Assembly: GCA_005787645.1 (NCBI GenBank)
Contig: SYAM01000089.1
Coordinates: 1-5,596 of the forward strand
DNA length: 5,596 nucleotides
Source of the DNA: Actinomycetota bacterium
Lineage (GTDB): Bacteria; Actinomycetota; Actinomycetes; Nanopelagicales; Nanopelagicaceae
Direction: 5' to 3'
Shown here: positions 1-4,827 of the stretch, piece after piece
How positions within the stretch are numbered: position 1 is the stretch's first letter
Layout of the letters: every line of letters starts with the position of its first letter
The notes under the pieces: model-generated
Told to the model about the DNA's origin: nothing
The model's input: the letters and a program-made list of their open reading frames with translations, nothing else
Database searches by the model: none
Translations under genes and position numbers: made by a program

Positions 1-798
1 GCCATCCATCACTTTGAAGACAATCACGCCTTGTTTACGCATCCCTGCAATGTGAACGCCTTCCGCACCCTCTTTCATGATTAGACCAGGGCACGCGCGC
101 ATCCATAGCGCAGAGAGTCTTCTTCTTCCAGCAACCATCTCGGGGTGGCCAGTCATAGCGGAGATAATTGAGTTGGATGCTAAATCATCACTCTCAACTA
201 CCGAACGAATTGCTTGAGATAAGCCTTCCACTGAAATTGCAAACAATGGTGCACCGCAACCGTCGAAGGTGTCATTTGCACTCTTTTCTTTAGCTGCACT
301 TTCAATTTCACTCCTTATCGCGATTTGTAATGGGTGGTTCATATCAAGATAATTCGATGTGTCCCAGCCATTGATCACACAGGTAGCCAACATCCCTGCA
401 TGTTTACCGCTGCAATTCATGGTGATTTGCAATGGAGGTTTTTCTCCCCACAGCTTTCGCTCAATCTCACCTAGTGGAAAATCGAGCGCACATTGCAGGG
501 CCGATTCTGATAACCCAAAGCGTTGCAGGAGTTCTCGAACTCCAGCGATATGTTCAACTGAACCTGAATGACTTGCGATCACAAGTGCAAGAAGTCTCGC
601 ATCGATATCCAATCCCAGTTTGACCATGGCCCGAGCCTGAATTGGCTTAATTGAAGATCGGGGAAAGATCGATGTATGGATATCTCCTCGCTGAAGGATG
701 TTCTGCCCAGAGGTGTCAGAGATTAATAAGTGCCCGTAATGTGCTGACTCAACCATCTCATTACGGATGATGTAAGCAAGTGGCTCTGGCACACTCAC
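1..798 (-). CDS. L-asparaginase II family enzyme (partial, C-terminus beyond left edge)
   Basis: This is predicted to hydrolyse L-asparagine to aspartate and ammonia in the cytoplasm. I translated 266 residues; the frame is still open at base 1, so about 40-70 C-terminal residues are missing compared with the usual 300-335. Family hallmarks are RSSIKPIQA (residues 47-55), ASHSGS (75-80), NCSGKHAGM (128-136), DGCGAP (179-184), TGHPEMV (216-222) and KEGAEGV (242-248). From memory of the structurally characterised Rhizobium etli type II enzyme, Ser48/Lys51 here match a catalytic Ser-Lys pair, and Cys129, Lys132 and Cys181 match its zinc-site residues; an alignment should confirm this. Start: GTG at 798 overlaps the upstream TGA by 4 bp (GTGA). 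GTG at 792 is an alternative that loses two residues. No clear Shine-Dalgarno is visible, so translational coupling to the nitrobindin-like gene is likely. It is the last visible gene of a three-gene operon. The family call is firm; substrate preference is inferred. Confidence 0.93.
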   Translation of the reverse strand, partial: MSVPEPLAYIIRNEMVESAHYGHLLISDTSGQNILQRGDIHTSIFPRSSIKPIQARAMVKLGLDIDARLLALVIASHSGSVEHIAGVRELLQRFGLSESALQCALDFPLGEIERKLWGEKPPLQITMNCSGKHAGMLATCVINGWDTSNYLDMNHPLQIAIRSEIESAAKEKSANDTFDGCGAPLFAISVEGLSQAIRSVVESDDLASNSIISAMTGHPEMVAGRRRLSALWMRACPGLIMKEGAEGVHIAGMRKQGVIVFKVMDG

Positions 799-1295
799 AC
801 TACGACGCGTTCCATCGTCGACCAAACATGTGCTTGAAGTTGATGGCCTTGTGCTTCCATGTCATATGCATAGAAAAGTTCGCCTTCGACCAATCCATAG
901 AGTCGAGTTCCACCGGTGACTTGTTGTGCAGAGGGTGCGCTGTAACTCTGATCCATTACTAATTGAATTTTCGCGACATCAAAGCGCCCAACCCAGCCCT
1001 CAGCGATGCCCATGTTGTGGGCCAAGATGACCTCAAGGACATTATTTGGCTTTACTCGCCAGAATCCTGTCTCTTGGTGCGCAGGTAAGAGTTCATCGCT
1101 ATCTTCTTGAACCAGCCAGGAACGCGAGAAGTAATTGAGGAAGGGGCGTCCATCATGATTGAAGGTCACCTCATGCTCAAATAAGAAAGGCTTGGTGCTG
1201 GGGTACTCACCCTGCCCTTTGCCACGCCAAGTTCCTACTAACCATGCCAACGGGTAGAGCTCTTGGTGTAATCCCTCAGGGAGCGTAAATGCCAT
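795..1295 (-). CDS. Nitrobindin-like heme-binding beta-barrel protein (FABP/DUF1794 family)
   Basis: This is a 166-residue protein of the nitrobindin family (THAP4 heme-binding domain fold, often annotated 'FABP family protein' in actinobacteria). Characterised members are small cytoplasmic beta-barrels that bind ferric heme and react with nitric oxide or peroxynitrite. Visible hallmarks are the N-terminal PLAWLVGTWRGKGQGEYP (residues 15-32, containing the GxWxGxG motif), HQETGFWR (73-80), the LEVILAHNMGIAEGW segment (87-101), and a C-terminal QAHVWSTMERV whose His156 sits where the family's proximal heme-ligand His lies. Length is normal and the protein looks complete. The ATG at 1295 lies 1 bp after the stop of the upstream membrane-protein gene, with a weak AGG 8 bases before it; its own TGA overlaps the asparaginase start. 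NO chemistry has not been shown for this protein; the family assignment is strong. Confidence 0.92.
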   Translation of the reverse strand: MAFTLPEGLHQELYPLAWLVGTWRGKGQGEYPSTKPFLFEHEVTFNHDGRPFLNYFSRSWLVQEDSDELLPAHQETGFWRVKPNNVLEVILAHNMGIAEGWVGRFDVAKIQLVMDQSYSAPSAQQVTGGTRLYGLVEGELFYAYDMEAQGHQLQAHVWSTMERVVV

Positions 1296-1296
1296 G

Positions 1297-1473
1297 TCAA
1301 TCGCCTAACTTTCGCACTTGGTTTCGGGAGATAAGTTTACGACGCATTGTGTCTCCAGATTTCTCTTGTTGGAATTTTCGCAATGCGCGAGCGGATCTAC
1401 CGATGAGGAAAAGTGAGATCAAAAAGGCGAAAACCACCAAGATCCCCGCAAATACCAGATCGAGTATGAGCAT
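1297..1473 (-). CDS. Small single-pass membrane protein (58 aa), unknown function
   Basis: I do not recognise this gene. Translation of the minus strand gives 58 residues from ATG at 1473 to TGA at 1297-1299. Residues 2-25 are almost entirely hydrophobic (LILDLVFAGILVVFAF and on to LFLIG), forming one transmembrane helix. Residues 26-58 are strongly basic (RSARALRKFQQEK and then RRKLISRNQVRKLGD). By the positive-inside rule this predicts a short outside N-terminus and a cytoplasmic basic tail of about 33 residues. It is the first gene of the operon, ending 1 bp before the nitrobindin-like ATG, which is the main reason to accept so small an ORF. The 7 bases before the ATG contain no Shine-Dalgarno, consistent with a leaderless mRNA. 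A role as a membrane tether or partner of the heme protein is conceivable but unsupported. Confidence 0.75.
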   Translation of the reverse strand: MLILDLVFAGILVVFAFLISLFLIGRSARALRKFQQEKSGDTMRRKLISRNQVRKLGD

Positions 1474-1480
1474 AAGGAAA

Positions 1481-1498
1481 AGAGTACGGGGAATTATC
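1481..1498 (-). promoter_or_regulatory. Candidate promoter -10 elements for the minus-strand operon
   Basis: Reading the minus strand, GATAAT (1498-1493) is the best -10 match and would give a leader of about 12 nt before the ATG at 1473. A second hexamer, TACTCT (1486-1481), fits the TANNNT pattern and ends 7 nt before the ATG, which would make the transcript leaderless. The leader has no Shine-Dalgarno, which favours the second reading. No convincing -35 box is seen for either. Confidence 0.4.
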
Positions 1499-1509
1499 CA
1501 ATTTACGTG

Positions 1510-1515
1510 TAGATT
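1510..1515 (+). promoter_or_regulatory. Candidate -10 box (TAGATT) for a leaderless DsrE-family transcript
   Basis: TAGATT fits the actinobacterial TANNNT -10 pattern and ends 6 nt before the ATG at 1522. Transcription would therefore start at or within a base of the A of the ATG. There is no Shine-Dalgarno ahead of this start, which agrees with leaderless translation. No good -35 box is visible. Confidence 0.45.
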
Positions 1516-1521
1516 TCAGCC

Positions 1522-1887
1522 ATGACATCAAAAACCCTCGTTGTAAAAGTGACGGTCGGACAAGATTCAGCTGAGCGTTGTTCACAGGGCTTCACCGTTG
1601 CAGCGACTGCTGCCGCTACAGGGACTGATGTGATTCTCTGGCTAACTGGCGATGCAACGCTCTTTGGTCTTCCAGGTCACGCGGAAGAGTTCCATCTTGA
1701 ACATGCTGCACCACTGTCGCAACTTCGAGATCAGATTCTTGAACTCGGAAAGATAAGAGTCTGCACTCAATGTGCCAAGCGCCGTAACATCACTCACGAT
1801 CAGTTATTGCCTGGAGTAGAAATCGCCGGTGCCAGTACTTTTGTCGAAGATATTTTGCAACCAACAACACAGGCACTGGTCTACTAA
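1522..1887 (+). CDS. DsrE-family protein (sulfur-relay fold)
   Basis: This is a 121-residue protein of the DsrE/DsrF-like superfamily (small cytoplasmic alpha/beta proteins, some of which carry persulfide sulfur on a cysteine). The sequence shows the usual first strand TLVVKVTVG (residues 5-13), a helix with AAATG (30-34), strand and turn DVILWLTGDA (36-45), LPGHAEEF (50-57), and a late segment RVCTQCAKRRNI (79-90) with a CxxC at Cys81/Cys84, then LLPGVEIAGASTFVE (95-109) closing the fold. A third cysteine, Cys20, lies in the first helix. This form, with conserved LWLTG, AEEF and VCTQCA blocks, is one I associate with actinobacteria. It is divergently transcribed from the operon on its left (48 bp between starts) and ends 4 bp from the stop of a possible tiny ORF on the other strand. 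Partner and substrate are unknown; the two cysteines could carry sulfur or a metal. Confidence 0.88.
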   Translation: MTSKTLVVKVTVGQDSAERCSQGFTVAATAAATGTDVILWLTGDATLFGLPGHAEEFHLEHAAPLSQLRDQILELGKIRVCTQCAKRRNITHDQLLPGVEIAGASTFVEDILQPTTQALVY

Positions 1888-1891
1888 TTTA

Positions 1892-1966
1892 CTAAAGTCG
1901 ACTCATTGTGATGATGATTACGATTGCCGCAATCAAAACGATGACGAGATTACCCGTTGAGGCCAC
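1892..1966 (-). CDS. Possible 24-residue hydrophobic peptide
   Basis: On the minus strand GTG at 1966 opens a 24-codon frame ending at TAG 1892-1894. It begins MASTGN, runs through LVIVLIAAIVIIIT and ends MSRL. The centre is a near-perfect short transmembrane helix with a basic C-terminal tip. A GGA lies 6 nt before the GTG. It overlaps the last 17 bases of the 94-residue gene in the +1 frame, so it could be a translationally coupled micropeptide. Alternatively it could be the true C-terminal anchor of that protein, reached by a frameshift or hidden by a sequence error. It could also be chance. The call rests only on hydrophobicity and position. Confidence 0.35.
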   Translation of the reverse strand: MASTGNLVIVLIAAIVIIITMSRL

Positions 1967-2234
1967 GAAGAATCCGGTTCGCTAGCTCCTGAGCAACAAA
2001 TGAGAGCTCCGTCCGGGCTTTCATCCCGTTGCTCTCGAAATCTCTCAAAATCTGTTCTGCTGTATTTTCAACAACTGACCCAACTAATGGCCCATATCGA
2101 TCCGCAAAATTCTGATTCGCAAAATCACCTATTGCTCTTGCCAAGTCGCTCCGCAAATCATCTAATGTCGGCTCAGGTGCAGGATGTGAGAACTCTCGCT
2201 CCGCTCGTACGAAGGCCTCGTGGGCGCTCAACAT
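1950..2234 (-). CDS. Hypothetical helical protein (94 aa)
   Basis: I do not recognise this family. The 94 residues look soluble and all-helical. There is an N-terminal helix (MLSAHEAFVRAEREF), a proline break (HPAPEP, residues 17-22), a helix with LDDLRSDLARAIGDF (24-38), a glycine/proline turn near RYGPLVG (46-52), and two further helices ending ELANRILRGLNG. It has no signal peptide, transmembrane segment or cysteine. The ATG at 2234 is well chosen because a perfect AGGAGG precedes it by 6 nt. It is divergent from the secreted metalloprotease gene, with 26 bp between the two starts. The downstream tiny hydrophobic frame overlaps its stop. It could be a small regulatory or scaffold protein; no function is claimed. 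Confidence 0.75.
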   Translation of the reverse strand: MLSAHEAFVRAEREFSHPAPEPTLDDLRSDLARAIGDFANQNFADRYGPLVGSVVENTAEQILRDFESNGMKARTELSFVAQELANRILRGLNG

Positions 2235-2240
2235 TTGTCG

Positions 2241-2246
2241 CCTCCT
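2241..2246 (-). promoter_or_regulatory. Perfect Shine-Dalgarno (AGGAGG) for the 94-aa protein
   Basis: Minus-strand AGGAGG ends 6 nt before the ATG at 2234. It fixes that start and shows that this gene, unlike its divergent neighbour, uses a leadered mRNA. Its promoter must therefore lie to the right, overlapping the 5' end of the metalloprotease gene; I could not single out a convincing -10 there. Confidence 0.7.
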
Positions 2247-2248
2247 GC

Positions 2249-2254
2249 TAACGT
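2249..2254 (+). promoter_or_regulatory. Candidate -10 box (TAACGT) for a leaderless metalloprotease transcript
   Basis: TAACGT fits TANNNT and ends 6 nt before the GTG at 2261, the same spacing as at the DsrE-family gene. No Shine-Dalgarno precedes the GTG. A leaderless mRNA starting at the GTG is the simplest reading. No clear -35 box is seen. Confidence 0.35.
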
Positions 2255-2260
2255 GAGTCT

Positions 2261-4651
2261 GTGAGGTTAAAAAGCCTAGGCGTAATTCTTCTTTTCGTCA
2301 TATCGAGCTGGGTTACTCCCGTCCCTGCACAGGCGCTCACCGTTCGATCGATTCCCGCTGATTGGGAGTTCACGTACGTTGAAGCAAATGCTGAAGCTAG
2401 CGCACGCCTTGGCTCCTCTCCATTTACCTTCGATGAGAGCGGCCGCGATGTCGTTGCCACGTTCAACGTCACATTTATCTCCGAATCTCGCCAACAGTGG
2501 CCAGAGGATGCCAAAAAGGCATTTATGCGCGCTACGAAAATTTGGTCTTATCTATTCCCATCTCCGGTGCCCATTGATGTAGAGGCCTATTGGTCTCCCC
2601 TTGAACCAGGAATCCTCGGCAGCGCACGCCCTGGTGGCGCACGCGGAGGTGGCTACTTTCAAGACTTCAAAGGCGCACCCGAAAAACGGCTTTGGTATCC
2701 AGCAGCGTTAGCAAATGCAATCAATTCTGATAAGAAAGATCTTGACGATATCAATCCCGAAGTCACAGCCCGTTTTAATTCCAATTCTCTTCATGTGAAT
2801 TGGTATTTTGGATTAGATGCCAAGCCATCTGCTAGACAATTCGACTTTGTTACTGCTGTGCTACATGAACTTGGTCATGGACTGGGGTTTATCTCCCAGG
2901 AAACCTACAACGAGAGATTAGAGACTTTTAGCAACAATAATCCAACGATCTTCTCTGGTTTCGTCGCTAATGGTGCGGGACGGCGCTTGTCGGATATTCC
3001 AAGCACCGATAGCAATTTCCAATCATTTGTAACCAACAATCTCTTTTGGGTTGGAGAAAATGGCAAAAAGGCTAATCAAAATTCTCAAATCAAGCTCTTT
3101 ACTCCCGACGAATATAAATCTGGCTCTTCGGTGAGCCATTTGGATGACAATATCTATCCAAAGAGTATGGCTGATGGATTGATGAGTTCATCGATTAGCA
3201 CCCAGCAGGTAATTCACGATCCAGGACCTATCGCACTAGCAATGTTTGAAGATATGCGTGGTAAAACTCCTGCGAAGGCACTTTCGAGCGTGCAAAATCT
3301 ACGAGGAGTTGCGGGCAACAAATCAGTCACACTATTTTTCGATGCTCCAGAGGAAACAGTGCGGCAAGAGATTACTGACTACAGAATAAATGTCTATCCG
3401 GGTGATCGGGTGGTGAATGCAAAAAGTTCACCAGTAACTATCGATAAATTAGATGCTGGACTCCCTTACTTTTTTGGAGTGAGTCCAACTTCTCAGTCGC
3501 TCTCAGGTCCTGAGGAGAAGACTTCGATAATCGTTCCCGAGAGCACCTGGGACCTAACAACCATCGACCAAAATAGCGACGGTCAACATCTCGCACAGGG
3601 CACATTTAAAGGTAACCCTGCGATCGTCTATACGGATAGTAAGAATGGCGATCTCTATTTATCACTTTGGAATGGCAAGAAATGGAATCGCACCACTATC
3701 GATGGCAATTCCAATAAAGGTGGCCGTCGAACCAACAATCTCAATGGTGCCATTTCTCTATGTACCACTGGAACTGGAAAAAGTGAGAGATTAAATATCT
3801 TCTATAGCGATATGATCGAGAAAGATTTACTCCGCGCAACATTCGATGGGTCGAAATTCATCTTTGAGATCGTCGATGGAAATGGCGAATACGTCCAAGA
3901 TTATCGTGAAGAAATTCGGGTTCGAACTGCAAGTAATGTCTCTATTTCCAATGCATGTGTTGCTACCCCACTTGGCTTACAAGTTTTCTATCGTGACGAC
4001 AGTCAAGGAATCTTGCTGGGTGCTACGCTAAATAAGAAGACCTGGCAGTACGAGATTGTTGATGGCGATTCACTACGTGATGGACGCACTGAAGGAGACG
4101 TTGCCTTTCAACTCTCTGCTGTCTCTGTGGGCAAGAAAGTCCATGTTCTCTACGACTCTGTGATTGCTGCACCAAATAAGGTAATTGCACAAGGTGATGT
4201 CCGTTATGCAACCCGCAGTTCAACCTCGCCTAGAGATTGGCAGCACACCACCTTGGATCTAGGACGGCGCCAATCGCCAATTGCAGGTTTTGATGTCGCA
4301 CTGAAGGTAAGTGGTGAAAAATTACTTGCGGTCTGGTTAGCCACCTCTCTTACCTCTCCATTGAAAGCAGATCGATTCCGGTGGATGGACTTGAATAATC
4401 CTGAATCGCTTCTTGAAGAAAAACTTAGCGTTGCTCCAAAGGGGCCTCTAGCAATTAATGATGATTCGGTTATCTATGGCTGCGAGGATCGCTTATGTAG
4501 CTTCGATTTGCTCAACCGTAAAAGTAAATTGGCTAGTGACGCCCCTACCCCAAAAACCTCAGAGTTAGCATGGATATCGTGGAAAAAGGCAACTTACGCA
4601 ATCGCGAATATCTCAGGGAAACTCTCGCTCTTGAAACGACCTGAGTTTTAA
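2261..4651 (+). CDS. Secreted zinc metalloprotease with FN3-like and C-terminal beta-propeller-like domains
   Basis: This 796-residue protein starts with a Sec signal peptide: basic MRLK, hydrophobic core to about residue 18, and a likely cleavage after AQA (23-25). A metalloprotease domain follows at about 45-335, with KIWSYLFPSPVPIDVEAYW, GILGSARPG, ALANAI and NWYFGLD blocks, and the zinc motif HELGHGLGF at 202-210. The metzincin third-ligand position (212) is Ser. The likely third ligand is His293 in VSHLDD, followed by LMSS with Met308 as a Met-turn candidate, then VIHDPGPIAL. This spacing recalls leishmanolysin (M8), where the third His is distant; the M8 comparison is inference. Residues about 342-427 look like one fibronectin type III domain. 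Residues 430-790 carry repeated W..TTIDG / F.EIVDG units typical of a beta-propeller. No cell-wall anchor or transmembrane segment is seen at the C-terminus, so it is probably released or held by protein contacts. The GTG start at 2261 is supported by the signal peptide. The substrate is unknown. Confidence 0.85.
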   Translation: MRLKSLGVILLFVISSWVTPVPAQALTVRSIPADWEFTYVEANAEASARLGSSPFTFDESGRDVVATFNVTFISESRQQWPEDAKKAFMRATKIWSYLFPSPVPIDVEAYWSPLEPGILGSARPGGARGGGYFQDFKGAPEKRLWYPAALANAINSDKKDLDDINPEVTARFNSNSLHVNWYFGLDAKPSARQFDFVTAVLHELGHGLGFISQETYNERLETFSNNNPTIFSGFVANGAGRRLSDIPSTDSNFQSFVTNNLFWVGENGKKANQNSQIKLFTPDEYKSGSSVSHLDDNIYPKSMADGLMSSSISTQQVIHDPGPIALAMFEDMRGKTPAKALSSVQNLRGVAGNKSVTLFFDAPEETVRQEITDYRINVYPGDRVVNAKSSPVTIDKLDAGLPYFFGVSPTSQSLSGPEEKTSIIVPESTWDLTTIDQNSDGQHLAQGTFKGNPAIVYTDSKNGDLYLSLWNGKKWNRTTIDGNSNKGGRRTNNLNGAISLCTTGTGKSERLNIFYSDMIEKDLLRATFDGSKFIFEIVDGNGEYVQDYREEIRVRTASNVSISNACVATPLGLQVFYRDDSQGILLGATLNKKTWQYEIVDGDSLRDGRTEGDVAFQLSAVSVGKKVHVLYDSVIAAPNKVIAQGDVRYATRSSTSPRDWQHTTLDLGRRQSPIAGFDVALKVSGEKLLAVWLATSLTSPLKADRFRWMDLNNPESLLEEKLSVAPKGPLAINDDSVIYGCEDRLCSFDLLNRKSKLASDAPTPKTSELAWISWKKATYAIANISGKLSLLKRPEF

Positions 4652-4670
4652 AGAGATCTACGAGGTAATT

Positions 4671-4769
4671 TTACTTCGCGTTGCGTCGTTGAATGCGGGT
4701 CTTCTTAAGAAGTTTCTTATGCTTCTTCTTCGCCATACGCTTGCGGCGCTTTTTTACTACTGAACCCAC
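4671..4769 (-). CDS. AURKAIP1/COX24-domain mini ribosomal protein (32 aa; the small-subunit protein named bS22 in mycobacterial ribosome structures)
   Basis: The minus strand encodes 32 residues from GTG at 4769 to TAA at 4671-4673, beginning MGSVVKKRRKRMAKKKHKK and ending in KKTRIQRRNAK. This matches the highly conserved actinobacterial AURKAIP1/COX24-domain protein (typically MGSVIKKRRKRM..KKHRKLL..TR.QRR). It is a 30S component seen in mycobacterial ribosome structures and related to mitochondrial mS38. More than half of its residues are Lys or Arg, as expected for an rRNA-binding peptide. The GTG is chosen because the conserved GSV follows it and GGGAG (4776-4780) lies 6 nt upstream; the internal ATG at 4736 would lose the conserved N-terminal block. 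Its stop is only 19 bp from the stop of the convergent metalloprotease gene, with no evident terminator between. The 58-bp gap upstream may carry its own promoter (GATAAA at 4796-4791 is a weak candidate). Confidence 0.93.
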   Translation of the reverse strand: MGSVVKKRRKRMAKKKHKKLLKKTRIQRRNAK

Positions 4770-4827
4770 GTCACGCTCCCGTTAATAGTCTTTATCAGGT
4801 ACAGGCTGAAGGGTACCCCAGAATTAG
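4770..4827 (-). other. Intergenic spacer upstream of the mini ribosomal protein gene
   Basis: This 58-bp spacer separates the propeller gene stop from the ribosomal protein GTG. On the minus strand it contains GGTAC and GTACC arms (5 bp, 10-nt loop) between about 4817 and 4798, a weak GATAAA -10 candidate, and the GGGAG Shine-Dalgarno at 4776-4780. The stem has no following T-run, so it is not a convincing terminator. The ribosomal gene may be read through from the propeller gene or have its own start site here. Confidence 0.35.

Noticed and set aside
359..962. Three plus-strand frames of 60-70 codons
   Set aside because: All are antisense to the asparaginase and nitrobindin-like genes, both of which are supported by strong family motifs.
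1289..1525. 78-codon plus-strand frame across the small membrane protein gene
   Set aside because: It is antisense to the 58-residue membrane protein and runs into the DsrE gene start. Its translation is basic and low-complexity without recognisable features.
1397..1585. 62-codon minus-strand frame covering the divergent region
   Set aside because: It overlaps the DsrE gene antisense and the membrane protein gene in another frame, and its translation has no hydrophobic or family signature.
1898..1916. AGTCGACT palindrome and short TGATGATGAT run between convergent stops
   Set aside because: Both are too short to argue for a regulatory site, and no partner copy is present in the window.
1922..1934. 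GATTG-CCG-CAATC hairpin downstream of the DsrE gene as a terminator
   Set aside because: The stem is only 5 bp and no T-run follows on either strand. It also lies inside the possible hydrophobic micropeptide frame.
2248..2514. Minus-strand frames of 72 and 88 codons at the start of the protease gene
   Set aside because: They are antisense to the signal peptide and N-terminal protease region and have no ribosome-binding site or recognisable sequence.
4811..4818. GGGTACCC palindrome as an operator or terminator
   Set aside because: An 8-bp palindrome without a T-run or a second copy is expected by chance. The alternative GGTAC/GTACC stem is equally weak.
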